DNA of 64,000 nucleotides from Lachnospiraceae bacterium (GCA_017622845.1 JAGAQJ010000054.1:97380-161379), one strand, 5' to 3'; positions 7,357-17,753 are shown, numbered from the stretch's first letter. Notes: generated by a model not told the origin, from the letters alone. Numbers and translations: made by a program.

Positions 7357-9557
7357 TACATTTCCTCCAATTCACATGATACTTTTCTAATCTCCGCATT
7401 TTCTTTTGTCTCTGTTATCTCATATATCTGGTTTTGATATAAAATGCGGAATTTCAATTTCTCCCAAGACTCTGGAAGCTGCGGCACAGCTGTCACTTGT
7501 CCATCTGCAATTTTTACTCCGCCAAAGCCGTTTATTGCGGTCATATAAGCTCCGCCCGCAGCAGCCGGATGCGTTCCTCCGATATAGATATCTCCTGCCC
7601 ATTCCTTACCGCCGCCCTTTAAATCAGCCTGCGCCGATTTTAAAAACAGAGGATATGCCTCCTGCGGTTTCCCACAGCTGCATGCCAAAATGCTATACAT
7701 ACATGCACTAAGCGATGAACCATGTTCTGTCCGCGGTTCATAGTAGGACCAGTTTATCCATTTTTCCTCTGCCGTAAAGTCATCAGGAAACATCACCATC
7801 CATGTCACAACATCTGCCTGCTTTATGATCTGTGTATCGGAAGCCACGCCATATGCACCGCCCCAATATTCCTTTTCATTCAGAAGCCGGCTTCTCACTT
7901 TTTCTACTGTTGTGTCCTCCAGTTTCCGGTAGCCGTCAAACTGCGGAACAATTCCCTCTTTATCAGGTTTGGGAATATATATTTTCCTTGCATTGTCCTC
8001 AAAGCGCATTCGAATTTGTTCAATATCATATTCCTTAAGAGCTTCCGCCATCCTTTTATCCTTACTGCACTGTCTTAGCAATATACATGCCTGTTCAAAG
8101 GTATACTGCGCCATACGGTTTGTGTATCCATTGTTGTTTACCCTCTCGTGATATTCATCCGGTCCTATAACATCCCTGATCTCGTATACGTCCGTATGCA
8201 CTTTCTGCAGCAGCAGTGAGTCATAGAATCTGGCACATTCAAGCACTGTTTCTGCACCGCCGTGATACAAAAGCTCACTGTCGCCCGTTCTGTTTACATA
8301 CTTCATAATGCCATATACAATCGCTGCTGATATATGTACCTGCTTATCCTTAAAATACGTCCGCATCGGGCGTCCCGTGAATACATCTGTAACATTGTAA
8401 TCACTGCACGCGTCAAAGCCTCCTTCCTGAGACTCCCATGCATAAAAGGCTCCCTCATATCCATAGTGTCTTGCCTTTTCCTGCGCGCCGGGCAGCGTAT
8501 CAATGCGATACTGCAGCAATGCTTTTGCCGCCTTGGGATGACTGTTTAAGAAAAAGTCCAGCATAAACATTTCCGTATCCCAAAATACGGCACCCTTATA
8601 GGTCTGACCGGATAGACCTCTTGCAGGTATGGACTGGCTCTTTGCATGAAAGGGCGCGATACTCAGCAGATGATAGAGAGAATAATTTAGTGCGCACTCT
8701 GCATCCTTATCCCCTGTTATTTCGACCTCACTGTTTTTCCAAAGCTCTTCCCAGCAGTCAATCTGTTTTTTTCTCATGAAGCTGTAACCCATATTTACTG
8801 ATTCTGCAAGATCCTTTTTCGCATCTTCAAGCGGATCGCCACAATCATTTCCGGTATAGACAACAGCAAGCTTTTCCAAATATGCAAGCTTGTTCTTCCT
8901 ACACTGAAAACAGATTTTACGCAGGAACTTTTTTTCTGATTTTTCATATGCCTGCTCACATATGCCATTCAGGACTCCATACTCCGCTACAACGACCTTC
9001 TCCTTTTTTTCATGGGTGACTGCCTGTACAACAAGTGTATTTTCATCCAAATTCATATTCACTTCATCGTAATGAGGGCCGTTAATGTCCCAAACGTCTG
9101 CATCAATTCCTGTATAAAGCTCTACTTCGGCATCATAATCAGAGGTAATATAATACATCATGCCAATCAGGTGTCTTTTTTCCATATGTGCAAAGTGCTC
9201 CGTTGTAATCGTCACCGTGCCCTGCGCCGTTTTAAATACAGTCTTTCTGTACACAAGGCCATGACGATAATCAAGACGCTGTTCGTGACATATCGTCTCA
9301 CTTTGCGGAAGCACATATTTCACACCATCCACACATAGAAACGTGTAAAGCGGATTTGGTGCATTGACCGGCTCTCTCCAGCCTTCTCCAACCTTATCAT
9401 ACAGCCCCGCAAGATTGATTGCGCAAAGCTGTTCCTTTCCGTATTCCTCTAAGGTTCCGCGTATTCCCATATAACCGTTGCCGCACAGAAAGCGATTGCC
9501 GTTTGCTGCAATTTCCTGCTGATCAAATCCGGTCTTTTCAATTATCCAATTCTTCAT
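7356..9557 (-). CDS. GH65 alpha-glucoside phosphorylase (kojibiose/nigerose phosphorylase type)
   Basis: 733 residues from the ATG at 9557 (AGGAG 8 bases upstream; the longer frame from 9605 would overlap the previous gene). Inverting phosphorylase that cleaves an alpha-glucosidic bond with phosphate to give beta-glucose 1-phosphate. The beta-sandwich N-domain (FLCGNGYMGIRG) is followed by the (alpha/alpha)6 barrel. The catalytic acid is the Glu of GPDEYHERVNNNGYTN, about E468. No signal peptide, so it acts in the cytoplasm on imported sugar. The GH87-like enzyme of the same regulon makes nigerose or nigero-oligosaccharide the likely substrate (inference); kojibiose, maltose and trehalose cannot be excluded from sequence alone. 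Confidence 0.88.
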   Translation of the reverse strand: MKNWIIEKTGFDQQEIAANGNRFLCGNGYMGIRGTLEEYGKEQLCAINLAGLYDKVGEGWREPVNAPNPLYTFLCVDGVKYVLPQSETICHEQRLDYRHGLVYRKTVFKTAQGTVTITTEHFAHMEKRHLIGMMYYITSDYDAEVELYTGIDADVWDINGPHYDEVNMNLDENTLVVQAVTHEKKEKVVVAEYGVLNGICEQAYEKSEKKFLRKICFQCRKNKLAYLEKLAVVYTGNDCGDPLEDAKKDLAESVNMGYSFMRKKQIDCWEELWKNSEVEITGDKDAECALNYSLYHLLSIAPFHAKSQSIPARGLSGQTYKGAVFWDTEMFMLDFFLNSHPKAAKALLQYRIDTLPGAQEKARHYGYEGAFYAWESQEGGFDACSDYNVTDVFTGRPMRTYFKDKQVHISAAIVYGIMKYVNRTGDSELLYHGGAETVLECARFYDSLLLQKVHTDVYEIRDVIGPDEYHERVNNNGYTNRMAQYTFEQACILLRQCSKDKRMAEALKEYDIEQIRMRFEDNARKIYIPKPDKEGIVPQFDGYRKLEDTTVEKVRSRLLNEKEYWGGAYGVASDTQIIKQADVVTWMVMFPDDFTAEEKWINWSYYEPRTEHGSSLSACMYSILACSCGKPQEAYPLFLKSAQADLKGGGKEWAGDIYIGGTHPAAAGGAYMTAINGFGGVKIADGQVTAVPQLPESWEKLKFRILYQNQIYEITETKENAEIRKVSCELEEM

Positions 9558-9579
9558 AGTTCCATCTCCTGCAAGCACA

Positions 9580-11850
9580 CTACTTCCATTCCTTTGGAAT
9601 TTCAATTGTCTCTGTCTGCTGTGTCAAAGCATAATCTTTTCCATATATTTTCAGCTCTAATCTGCTGCCCTCAAGCAGGCCTGCTTTTACGCAGTCCTTT
9701 TCAACCTGCACCTTCAAGACACAATTTCTGCAGGTTATGCGAAACTGATATCCTTTCCAGCCTTGCGGAATTGTCGGCGATAATTCTAAGATGTCACCAT
9801 CGCTTCTCATGCCGCCAAAGCCGTAAATAATATTCATCCACGCTGCCGCAATTGATGTAGTATGTAAGCCTTCATCACCATTTCTGTTGTAATTGTCCAA
9901 ATCCATTCTCGTCGCAAACCGGAAGAAAGAGTATGCCTCCTCCTTTTTCTTGAGCTGCGAAGCCAGAATAGAATGTACGGAAGGGGAAAGTGAACTTTCA
10001 TGAATACATCTTGGCTCATAGTATTCATAATTCACCTTCAGCTCCTCCTCGGAAAACATATGATTAAACATCAGCATAAACATAAGCACATCCGGCTGCT
10101 TGATCATATCATTTCTGTAAATGCGGTCATACGACCAATGATGATATAATGGAAACTCCTCGACAGGAATCTTATCCACATCAACATGCGGCAATTTGAA
10201 AAATCCATCATGCTGCTCATACAGCTTGTGCTCATCATCACGGGGAATCAGCATATGCTCTGCCTTTGTGTGCCAGTCAGCTATTTCTGACTCATCTATT
10301 GACAATTTATTTACAAGTTCTTTATATGCCTGCGCATCCTCCTTGCAAAGCTCCTCTAATGTATCAATTGTATACTTCATGGTAAATTTTCCCATAAAGT
10401 TAGTATAGCAGTTATGATTTACCATCATCTGAAACTCGTCAGGCCCCATGACACAGTAGTAGCCATAGTACTTGCCATCAGCTGACCAGTCACCTCTTGT
10501 AGCGAGCATTCTGCTGATTTCCACAAGCATCTCTGCACCGTATTCTTTTAGGAAAGCCTTATCATTTGACATTTTCTCATAAAACCAAATGCCGTATGCG
10601 ACTGCCGTAGATGCCTGAAGCTGCAGGCTTGCGTGCTGCCAAAGATTACAGCATTCTTTTCCACTGATTGTTGCAATCGGATAAAATGCTCCCCTGCAGT
10701 CCAAATCAGCCGCACGCTTCTTTGCCTCCTCCAGAGTTCTGTAACGAAACATCAGTAAATTTCTTGCCGCCTCTAAATTATTAAAGACAAAAAACGGCAG
10801 ACAATAAGTCTCTGTGTCCCAAAATGCGTTGCCATTGTACGCCTCACCTGTAAGTCCCTTTGCTCCAATATTGTTTCCGGGATTGGCACCATGGTAGGTC
10901 TGCATCATTTGAAAAATGCAAAAGCGTATTCCCTGCTGATTTTCGTCATCACCGTCAATTACAATATCCGAATGCTCCCAGACATTTTTCCACCAGTCTG
11001 CTGTCTCATTTAACAGCTCCTCATATTCCGCATTTTCTATATGCTTTCTGTTCCCTTCAGCATCCTTCTTTTCATCATTCCATGTGATACGGATCACAGA
11101 CACTGCTTCCTTTTCTTTTGCAGCTATAATAAGCTGTTTTCCTATCTTTTTTTCCTCCTCCTGATCCGAAACCGTGTAACTACCGTCGCACCAGATTCTA
11201 CTTCCGGAATACAAATATTTGTGTGTGCCCACGGTCTCAGCCGCAATCTCAAAAAAGTCAGGCTCAGCATTCTTGTGCAATACCTTCCAGTAATTCTTCT
11301 TATGCATCTGATGAAGAATACCAAAATCTGCTTCCATTTTAATCTCAATATTTCCACTATAGTTTAACGGCGTCAAGCGTATGCGCTGTACTCCGATATG
11401 CACCTGATTCATAGATAAAAAACGCTCAAATACTGCCTTTGTTTTCTTTCCTGACTTTGTAGTCCACACAAAGCTTCTTGTCAGAAGTCCATTCTGCATA
11501 TCCAGCACACGCTTGTAATCTTCAATTGATGAAACATATAAATCCAAATTTTCCGAATCTATCGTAATTCTGGTGCTAAGCCAGTTTACTGCATTTACCA
11601 TAAACTCTGTCTCATTGACAACACCCTTGTAGCCGTCTTCTCCAAGCTTAGCTCCGGCATATATTCCGTTAAAATAACTTCCGGTCAGGCCTTTTCCCGA
11701 ATATCCCTCTTCAAAATATCCTCGCACTCCCATGTACTCATTTCCAAGTGAAAAAATGGACTCTGCTGCCTGATTGTGCTCTTTGTCAAAGCCTTCCTCA
11801 ATAATCTTCCATGGATTAACCTTAAAATACTTATCTGCTATCTTTGCCAT
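9580..11850 (-). CDS. GH65 family phosphorylase with unusual active-site motif
   Basis: 756 residues, cytoplasmic, second GH65 enzyme of the operon and clearly different from its neighbour. The N-terminus has FSLGNEYMGVRGYFEEGYSG, and the barrel has AFWDTETYCLPFF. The catalytic Glu lies in MGPDEFQMMVNHNCYTN (about E472), where the usual DEYHE is replaced by DEFQ. The replaced residues sit next to the acid and suggest a different acceptor sugar. It may act on a longer or mixed-linkage oligosaccharide, or on glucosyl-rhamnose or glucosyl-glycerol type substrates. It starts 66 bases after the GH31 gene and is followed by the second GH65 after 22 bases. Confidence 0.85.
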   Translation of the reverse strand: MAKIADKYFKVNPWKIIEEGFDKEHNQAAESIFSLGNEYMGVRGYFEEGYSGKGLTGSYFNGIYAGAKLGEDGYKGVVNETEFMVNAVNWLSTRITIDSENLDLYVSSIEDYKRVLDMQNGLLTRSFVWTTKSGKKTKAVFERFLSMNQVHIGVQRIRLTPLNYSGNIEIKMEADFGILHQMHKKNYWKVLHKNAEPDFFEIAAETVGTHKYLYSGSRIWCDGSYTVSDQEEEKKIGKQLIIAAKEKEAVSVIRITWNDEKKDAEGNRKHIENAEYEELLNETADWWKNVWEHSDIVIDGDDENQQGIRFCIFQMMQTYHGANPGNNIGAKGLTGEAYNGNAFWDTETYCLPFFVFNNLEAARNLLMFRYRTLEEAKKRAADLDCRGAFYPIATISGKECCNLWQHASLQLQASTAVAYGIWFYEKMSNDKAFLKEYGAEMLVEISRMLATRGDWSADGKYYGYYCVMGPDEFQMMVNHNCYTNFMGKFTMKYTIDTLEELCKEDAQAYKELVNKLSIDESEIADWHTKAEHMLIPRDDEHKLYEQHDGFFKLPHVDVDKIPVEEFPLYHHWSYDRIYRNDMIKQPDVLMFMLMFNHMFSEEELKVNYEYYEPRCIHESSLSPSVHSILASQLKKKEEAYSFFRFATRMDLDNYNRNGDEGLHTTSIAAAWMNIIYGFGGMRSDGDILELSPTIPQGWKGYQFRITCRNCVLKVQVEKDCVKAGLLEGSRLELKIYGKDYALTQQTETIEIPKEWK

Positions 11851-11916
11851 TGCTGTTACCTACACTTTCTACCAAGCTTATCCTTTCATTTTATTATCAT
11901 GTTTGATATTGCTGTT

Positions 11917-14211
11917 TTATAATGTAATGCTTATTTCATCCTGAATAGGCACTATCTGCTCTTTACCCTTATAAATGATGCGCAGTGACTTATAACCCTT
12001 TTTGTATCCATTTGCCATACACTGCATATGAAATCTGCCGTTTGGCGCTATGGAAAAGTGATACAGATTGTACTCACCCTGTCTGTACTGAAAAGATTCT
12101 CCATCATCCTGATAATGATAATAGTCACCGCTTCCCTGATATACACGCAATGTCAGCTCCGTTATCTCCTTTTCTCCGACATACTGCTGTACCGGGTAGT
12201 TTGGCAGAATGGTTCCTGCCTTCACATAAACAGGGCACGTATCAAGCGGAGCATCCTTTATAAAGTAACCGGGACCCTGTATCAGTTCTTCCGTGTCAAA
12301 ATCAATCCAGTCTCCCTTCGGCAGATAAACCATTCTTTTTCTGCTGCCCTGTGTGGTTACCGGCGCTATAAGCATATTCTCACCAAGCATAAATTCATCA
12401 TTTAGTTCCCATGTATCCGGATCATTCTCATATGCAAGCACCAAAGGTCTCATGACCGGAATGCCTGTCTTTGCCATATCACAAAAGCAGTCATATATAT
12501 ATGGAAGAAGCTGATACCGAAGCTCCACATATTTTTTATAAATCCGGCAGACCTCTTCATCAAACTGCCACGGCTCCTGATATCTTCCGACCTTTGAAGA
12601 ATGGTTTCTGCACATCGGAGAAAAACATCCAATCTGTATCCATCTGATTAAAAGCTCCGCAGTGGCATCAGAACCAAAGCCTCCAATATCCGTCCCTGCA
12701 AAGCCCATTCCGCTCATTCCGAGATTACACAGCTGCGGAACAACCATCTGCAAATGTGACCATATACTGTGATTATCACCCGTCCATGTGCAGGCATATC
12801 GCCAGCTTCCTGCATAGCAGGCTCTCGTTATCACAAAAGGGCGTCTCTTGTCATGCTTCTGCATTCCCTCATATGCCGCTTCTGACATCATATGTCCATA
12901 TACATTATGCATCTGAGCATGGGTGCTCTTTGCCTCCTCATCACCAAAAACAATATCCGGGGGAATTTCTCCCGCAAAACCCGCAGGCTCATTCATGTCA
13001 TTCCAAATTCCGCGGAAGCCATAATCAACAAGCCTTTTTATCTTCTGCGACCACCACTGTCTTACCTGATATCTTCCAAAGTCCGGATAAACGGCTTCTC
13101 CCGGCCAGACAACGTTGGTATAAATTTCTCCCTCCGGTGTTGTGGCAAAATAGTTCCCCTTTTTTCCCTCCTCGTATATGTCATATCCTTCTTCTGCCTT
13201 TACGCCCGGATCAAGAATCGCAACTGCCTTAAATCCTTTCTCTGCAAGAAGCTTCATAAGCTCCCTGGGTTCTCCGTATTTTTCTTTGTCAAACGTGAAA
13301 ACCTTAAACTGCTCCATATAGTCGATGTCAAAATGAATAGCATCACATGGTATGTTGAACTGCCGCATCTTTTCGGCAATCTCCAAAATATCGCTTCTGC
13401 TCTCATAACCCCAGCGTGACTGGTGATATCCTAAAGTCCACATCTGCGGAACAGGCACCGTTCCCGTCATTTTTATATAGGCAGATATGATTTCTTTTAT
13501 GCTCTTACCGGAATAAAAATAATAATTCAAGTTGCCGCCGTCTGCCGCAAAGTAATAATAATCCGTGCTCTCCTGTCCGAAATCCCAGTATGAGTGGAAG
13601 GTATTGTCCATGAAAATTCCATATGCACTGTCCGGCTGTTTTGCAATCATAAAGGGAATACTTTTATAAAGCGACTTAAAGCTGTCTACATGCGGCATCG
13701 GATTATCAGAATTCCATAGTTCATACGCATATCCTTTTTTATTCAGAAAGCCTGTCATATCGCCAAGTCCATAGAATGCTGCTGTATTCATCATTTCCTT
13801 TACGACTTCGATTTGATATTTATCCTTTGATAAGGCCACCTTGTGACCTTCCTTCTTCATAAGTTCAGCCGATTCTTTACTTATCGTTATTCTGGGCATT
13901 CGTTTTCCCCGGTAATCCCTGCATAGGGCATTGCCGTTTCCATCATATACATCTATCTTAAAATCATCATATACCCATACCGTCAGAACATCTGTCTGTA
14001 TCCTGACAGCATCTTCCTTCCGGGTAACATTTATATTCGTTTTTATTATTTTCTCATCTACTACTGCCTTCGACGGAATCCGATCCGCCCCAAAATCCGA
14101 ATAAACATGAAAGACCCTCGGATTTATGACTGTAATCTCTCCGCTCTGATATTCAAAATTTATTTTTATTTTCTGTCCTGTCTGTGTATATTCTATTATT
14201 TTCCCAAACAT
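11917..14211 (-). CDS. GH31 alpha-glucosidase
   Basis: 764 residues without signal peptide, retaining alpha-glucosidase of the cytoplasm. The TIM barrel carries the nucleophile in IWNDMNEPAGF (D405) and the acid/base in CTWTGDNHSIW (D479). Other family landmarks are GYHQSRWGY, AIHFDIDYME and GTDIGGFGSD. A beta-sandwich C-domain follows. It would trim the non-reducing end of imported alpha-gluco-oligosaccharides, complementing the two phosphorylases. It is separated from the binding-protein gene by a strong stem-loop. The GGGATT before the ATG is a weak ribosome-binding site. Confidence 0.92.
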   Translation of the reverse strand: MFGKIIEYTQTGQKIKINFEYQSGEITVINPRVFHVYSDFGADRIPSKAVVDEKIIKTNINVTRKEDAVRIQTDVLTVWVYDDFKIDVYDGNGNALCRDYRGKRMPRITISKESAELMKKEGHKVALSKDKYQIEVVKEMMNTAAFYGLGDMTGFLNKKGYAYELWNSDNPMPHVDSFKSLYKSIPFMIAKQPDSAYGIFMDNTFHSYWDFGQESTDYYYFAADGGNLNYYFYSGKSIKEIISAYIKMTGTVPVPQMWTLGYHQSRWGYESRSDILEIAEKMRQFNIPCDAIHFDIDYMEQFKVFTFDKEKYGEPRELMKLLAEKGFKAVAILDPGVKAEEGYDIYEEGKKGNYFATTPEGEIYTNVVWPGEAVYPDFGRYQVRQWWSQKIKRLVDYGFRGIWNDMNEPAGFAGEIPPDIVFGDEEAKSTHAQMHNVYGHMMSEAAYEGMQKHDKRRPFVITRACYAGSWRYACTWTGDNHSIWSHLQMVVPQLCNLGMSGMGFAGTDIGGFGSDATAELLIRWIQIGCFSPMCRNHSSKVGRYQEPWQFDEEVCRIYKKYVELRYQLLPYIYDCFCDMAKTGIPVMRPLVLAYENDPDTWELNDEFMLGENMLIAPVTTQGSRKRMVYLPKGDWIDFDTEELIQGPGYFIKDAPLDTCPVYVKAGTILPNYPVQQYVGEKEITELTLRVYQGSGDYYHYQDDGESFQYRQGEYNLYHFSIAPNGRFHMQCMANGYKKGYKSLRIIYKGKEQIVPIQDEISITL

Positions 14212-14233
14212 AAATAATCCCGCTTTTTATTAA

Positions 14234-14259
14234 TGCGGGCAGCTAAAAAACTGCCCGCA
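14234..14259 (-). terminator. Stem-loop between binding-protein gene and GH31
   Basis: Perfect 9-bp stem TGCGGGCAG / CTGCCCGCA with an 8-base loop, 13 bases after the SBP stop codon. On the minus strand it is followed by TTAATAAAAAG, not a full T-run. It therefore fits a partial terminator or an RNA-stabilising hairpin that keeps the permease/SBP messages more abundant than the enzyme messages, as in other binding-protein operons. Confidence 0.65.
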
Positions 14260-14272
14260 ATTATTTTATAGT

Positions 14273-15913
14273 TTACTGATTTGACTTATATGTGTTGTAA
14301 GCATCTGTCTGAATTTGGATGAAGTCCTCATAGCCCATCTGATTTAATGTATCAATATAGCTGTCCCACTGCTCTTCAATGCCGCCTTCTGTTACCCATG
14401 CTGCCTGATTAACACCTACATAAGATGTAATATCTGAGAAGAGTGTTCCCAATGTCTCTACCTGCTCTGCTGAATAGCTGACATTTGGATATGCTTCCAT
14501 TGCATACTGCTTCATGCTCTTATCAAGCTCAAGCTTTGCTGCATCTCCGTTTTCACCTGCATAGGTTACCTTGTCATTAAAGCCTTCTCCTACATACTTA
14601 GGTCCAAAGTCACGAAGAGAATTTACCCACGCATAGGTATCTGCTGACATGCCGTCCTTTGGTTCAAGTACTGTATAAGTGCCTGCTGCTTCGTCCTTCT
14701 CTACACCGATATCAAAAGCGCCGTAGAAGTTCTGGATAGAAGCATCCTCTGTGTAGAATTTGTCAACCCATGATAATAACTCGCCCGGATTTTCACAAGA
14801 TGAAGTAACTACAAATTCATATCTTGTGTAGTTATAATGTTCAGGGTCAGAAGCGATATACTGCTTTCCGTCCGGTCCCTTTAAAGCAGGCAATGCTTCA
14901 TACTGGTCTGCATTTGCACCAAATGTAGCGTCCGCTGTCCAGCCCGGTGCACAGCCTATAATTGGTGTCTCGCTCATGAGCTTTGCATCTCTCATGGAAG
15001 TATCCTCTGTAAAAAGCTCCGGATCAATTAAGCCTTCTGCATAAGCTTCATGCATTGCTGCAATACCTGTCTTGTACTCTTCAGATACCGGGATAAATAC
15101 AGGGTTGCCATCATCAAGAGTCATGGTATAGGTATTCTCACCACCAAGCCTTACTCCAAACGGCAGGCAGTAGAACATAACGGAATCTGCATTGCCGAGT
15201 CCATATGGAATTTCATCATTCGGATCACCGTTTCCGTTTGCATCCTGTTCCTTGAAAGCTCTGAGAACATCGACAAACTCATCATAGGTAGTCGGCATAT
15301 CAAGTCCAAGATTGTCTAACCACGTCTTATTGATAAACAACTGGTTTCCTACTATAGGTCTGCAGGGCTTCTTAGAGGGAAGTCCATAGATATGACCGTC
15401 TGCCGAGGTTGCAAGCGCTTTCATGGTAGGGTCAGACTCCATAATTTTTTTGAAGTTAGGCATGTACTCGTCAATGTAGTCATCCAATGCGATAAATGTA
15501 CCCACATTTGTCAAAATATCTGTCTCTGAGAAGCAGATAGAGCCCATGAATGCGTCCGGTAAATCACCGCCTGCCAATAAAACTGCCTTGCGGTCTGCCC
15601 AGTCTGCATTGAGTATGGTGTCCCAATTAATATTAATCCCTGTCTCCTTTGCTGCCTCATCAGGAAATCCTATATGATAGTCCTCTCCCCAGTCAGCCCA
15701 GCGGACAGTTGCCACCTCATAGCTTCCTCCGCCTGCTGTATTATTATCTGCCGAAGCTGACCCATCATCTGTCTTTGTTTCTGTTGTATCTCCCTGTGAA
15801 GTAGCTGCTGCTGCATCATCTTTTGACGGTTCAGCCGAACTTCCGCAGCCGACAAGCGAAACTGCTGTCATTGCCATTGCCATTGCAAATGCCATTATTC
15901 TTTTTTTGCACAT
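14273..15913 (-). CDS. ABC transporter sugar-binding lipoprotein (LplA type), copy 1
   Basis: 546 residues. Signal peptide with lipobox LVGC (Cys near residue 23) and a Ser/Thr/Asp/Gly-rich linker to about residue 65, then an extracellular solute-binding fold starting at VATVRWADWGEDYHIGFP. It is lipid-anchored outside the membrane and delivers oligosaccharide to the two permeases encoded directly upstream. A close paralogue lies at 25750-27387, next to the predicted surface alpha-glucanase, with most residues identical over the mature part. GGAG lies 8 bases before the ATG. Confidence 0.92.
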   Translation of the reverse strand: MCKKRIMAFAMAMAMTAVSLVGCGSSAEPSKDDAAAATSQGDTTETKTDDGSASADNNTAGGGSYEVATVRWADWGEDYHIGFPDEAAKETGININWDTILNADWADRKAVLLAGGDLPDAFMGSICFSETDILTNVGTFIALDDYIDEYMPNFKKIMESDPTMKALATSADGHIYGLPSKKPCRPIVGNQLFINKTWLDNLGLDMPTTYDEFVDVLRAFKEQDANGNGDPNDEIPYGLGNADSVMFYCLPFGVRLGGENTYTMTLDDGNPVFIPVSEEYKTGIAAMHEAYAEGLIDPELFTEDTSMRDAKLMSETPIIGCAPGWTADATFGANADQYEALPALKGPDGKQYIASDPEHYNYTRYEFVVTSSCENPGELLSWVDKFYTEDASIQNFYGAFDIGVEKDEAAGTYTVLEPKDGMSADTYAWVNSLRDFGPKYVGEGFNDKVTYAGENGDAAKLELDKSMKQYAMEAYPNVSYSAEQVETLGTLFSDITSYVGVNQAAWVTEGGIEEQWDSYIDTLNQMGYEDFIQIQTDAYNTYKSNQ

Positions 15914-15944
15914 AACTTTTTCTCCTTTTCTTTTTCGTTTACAT

Positions 15945-16832
15945 TTATTCCTTCACTGCGCCAATCATAACACCCTGATTAAAATACTTTTGTAAGAATG
16001 GGTATAAGCACATGATTGGGAGTGTTGAAATCACTATCGATGCATACTTCATCATGTCCGAAAGCTGCCTCAACTCCTGTGCCATCGTTCCTGTTGCCGC
16101 TCCCAGCAGCGACTGGTTTGCGATTAAAATTCTTCTAAGTAAAAGCTGGAGCGGCTGCAAATTTTCATTTTGAATGTAGATCAGGGCATTAAACCATGAG
16201 TTCCACAAGCCTACTGCCGTCCATAGACCAATTACTGCAAGCACTGCCTTGGAAAGCGGAAGTGCAAACTGGATAAAATACCGAAATGTTCCGCACCCGT
16301 CAATCTGGGCTGCCTCCCACAAGGTTTCAGGAAGCGATGATTTAAAAAATGTTCTTGCCACAATAATGTTGTAGGTTGATACGGAAAATGGAAGAACCAT
16401 TACCCAAAAAGAGTTCAAAAGGCCAAAGCTTTTTACTACGAAGTAGGTAGGGATAAGTCCGCCGCTTACAAACATCGGAATGAGATAAAATATATTAATC
16501 CACTTCTTACCTGCCAAGTCTTTTCTTGACATGGCATATCCTGCCGGAATATTAACCGCAAGACCTATCAGCGTACCTACGAAGGTATAAATAATTGTAT
16601 TTCTATAACTCGTCCAGAGCATTCTTTGCTTGAATAATTCCTGATATCCTGACAAATCCAGTTTTTTAGGCCAAAGCCAGACCTCTCCGTTTGCTACGTC
16701 CGCCGGATTGCTGAAAGAAGCAATAATAACAAACCATAAAGGATAGACAACCAGTATGATCATAATCACAGCTATGATATAAAAAATAACATTAGCAACC
16801 GCATCCCGCGAAAGGGTTTTGTTTTTCTTCAT
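15945..16832 (-). CDS. ABC sugar permease, YtcP/LplC type
   Basis: 295 residues, six predicted membrane helices, binding-protein-dependent transport inner-membrane component. The coupling loop shows LPETLWEAAQIDGCGTFRYF (EAA motif). It follows the LplB-type permease after 12 bases and has a strong GGAGGGG site. The C-terminal NQGVMIGAVKE is typical of this subfamily. No ATPase gene is present in the window, so a shared MsmX-like ATPase elsewhere must energise it (inference). Confidence 0.92.
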   Translation of the reverse strand: MKKNKTLSRDAVANVIFYIIAVIMIILVVYPLWFVIIASFSNPADVANGEVWLWPKKLDLSGYQELFKQRMLWTSYRNTIIYTFVGTLIGLAVNIPAGYAMSRKDLAGKKWINIFYLIPMFVSGGLIPTYFVVKSFGLLNSFWVMVLPFSVSTYNIIVARTFFKSSLPETLWEAAQIDGCGTFRYFIQFALPLSKAVLAVIGLWTAVGLWNSWFNALIYIQNENLQPLQLLLRRILIANQSLLGAATGTMAQELRQLSDMMKYASIVISTLPIMCLYPFLQKYFNQGVMIGAVKE

Positions 16833-16844
16833 CTTTGTCCCCTC

Positions 16845-17753
16845 CTAAAATAAACTGGTATCTGTCGTTTTCTTTGCTATAAAATTGACAATCAGCAGTA
16901 TAATAACGTTTACTACCGTGTTAAAAAGTCCTATGGCAGTTGACAGACTGTACTGCGAACTTTGAAGTCCGATCTTATATACATAAGTAGAAATAATTTC
17001 GCTTGCTGTTATATTCAATGTGTTTTGAAGCAGGAATACCTTTTCAAAGCCGATTCCGAGAATGTTTCCTGCACTCATAACAAGCAGAACAATGATAGTC
17101 GGCATGATTAACGGCAAGTCTATATATCTTATCTTCTGCATTGTCGTAGCTCCGTCAATGGTAGCTGCCTCATAGTAGGTAGGATCAATGCTTGACAGTG
17201 CTGCCAGATAAATAATGCTGTTCCAGCCTAAATGCTGCCAAATGTCGCTCCATACATATACATGTTTGAATGCACCTGCACTTCCCATGAGATTCGGAGC
17301 CTCCTGCCCAAACAGCCTCATGATATTGGCAATCAGTCCGTTGCTCGGCGACAGAATAATTAAAATCAGACCGCACATTACCATCGTAGAAATAAAATGA
17401 GGCAGATATGTAATTACCTGAAAGACCTTCTTGAACATTTTCGTTTTCATCTGATTGCACATCAGCGCAAGTGCAACCGGAAGCGGTGTTCCGACTACAA
17501 GTCCATACAGACTTAAAATCAATGTATTTTTGATGGTTATCGGAAACTGATATGACTTGAAAAACTGTACAAAGTTTTTCATTCCCACCCATGGACTGTC
17601 TATCACTCCCAATGCCGGCGAATATTTTTTAAACGCTATCACCAATCCTCCTAACGGTAAATAAGCGAAGCAAAAAAGCAATATTGCCGAAGGCAGAAGC
17701 AGCACATAAAGCGGTATGCTCTTTTTGATTGCTGTCACTTTTGTTTTTTTCAT
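16845..17753 (-). CDS. ABC sugar permease, LplB type
   Basis: 302 residues, six predicted membrane helices, the partner of the YtcP-type permease. The EAA loop reads DPTYYEAATIDGATTMQKI. It is the first gene of the operon: AAAGGAG lies just upstream of the ATG, and the promoter region at 17811-17869 carries the shared 22-bp-spaced half-sites. Operon order is permease, permease, binding protein, GH31, GH65, GH65, pgmB. Confidence 0.92.
   Translation of the reverse strand: MKKTKVTAIKKSIPLYVLLLPSAILLFCFAYLPLGGLVIAFKKYSPALGVIDSPWVGMKNFVQFFKSYQFPITIKNTLILSLYGLVVGTPLPVALALMCNQMKTKMFKKVFQVITYLPHFISTMVMCGLILIILSPSNGLIANIMRLFGQEAPNLMGSAGAFKHVYVWSDIWQHLGWNSIIYLAALSSIDPTYYEAATIDGATTMQKIRYIDLPLIMPTIIVLLVMSAGNILGIGFEKVFLLQNTLNITASEIISTYVYKIGLQSSQYSLSTAIGLFNTVVNVIILLIVNFIAKKTTDTSLF

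Noticed and set aside
14234-14259. End of transcription before GH31
   Set aside because: The stem-loop lacks a full T-run on the coding strand and no new promoter is evident before GH31, so partial read-through with differential expression is preferred.
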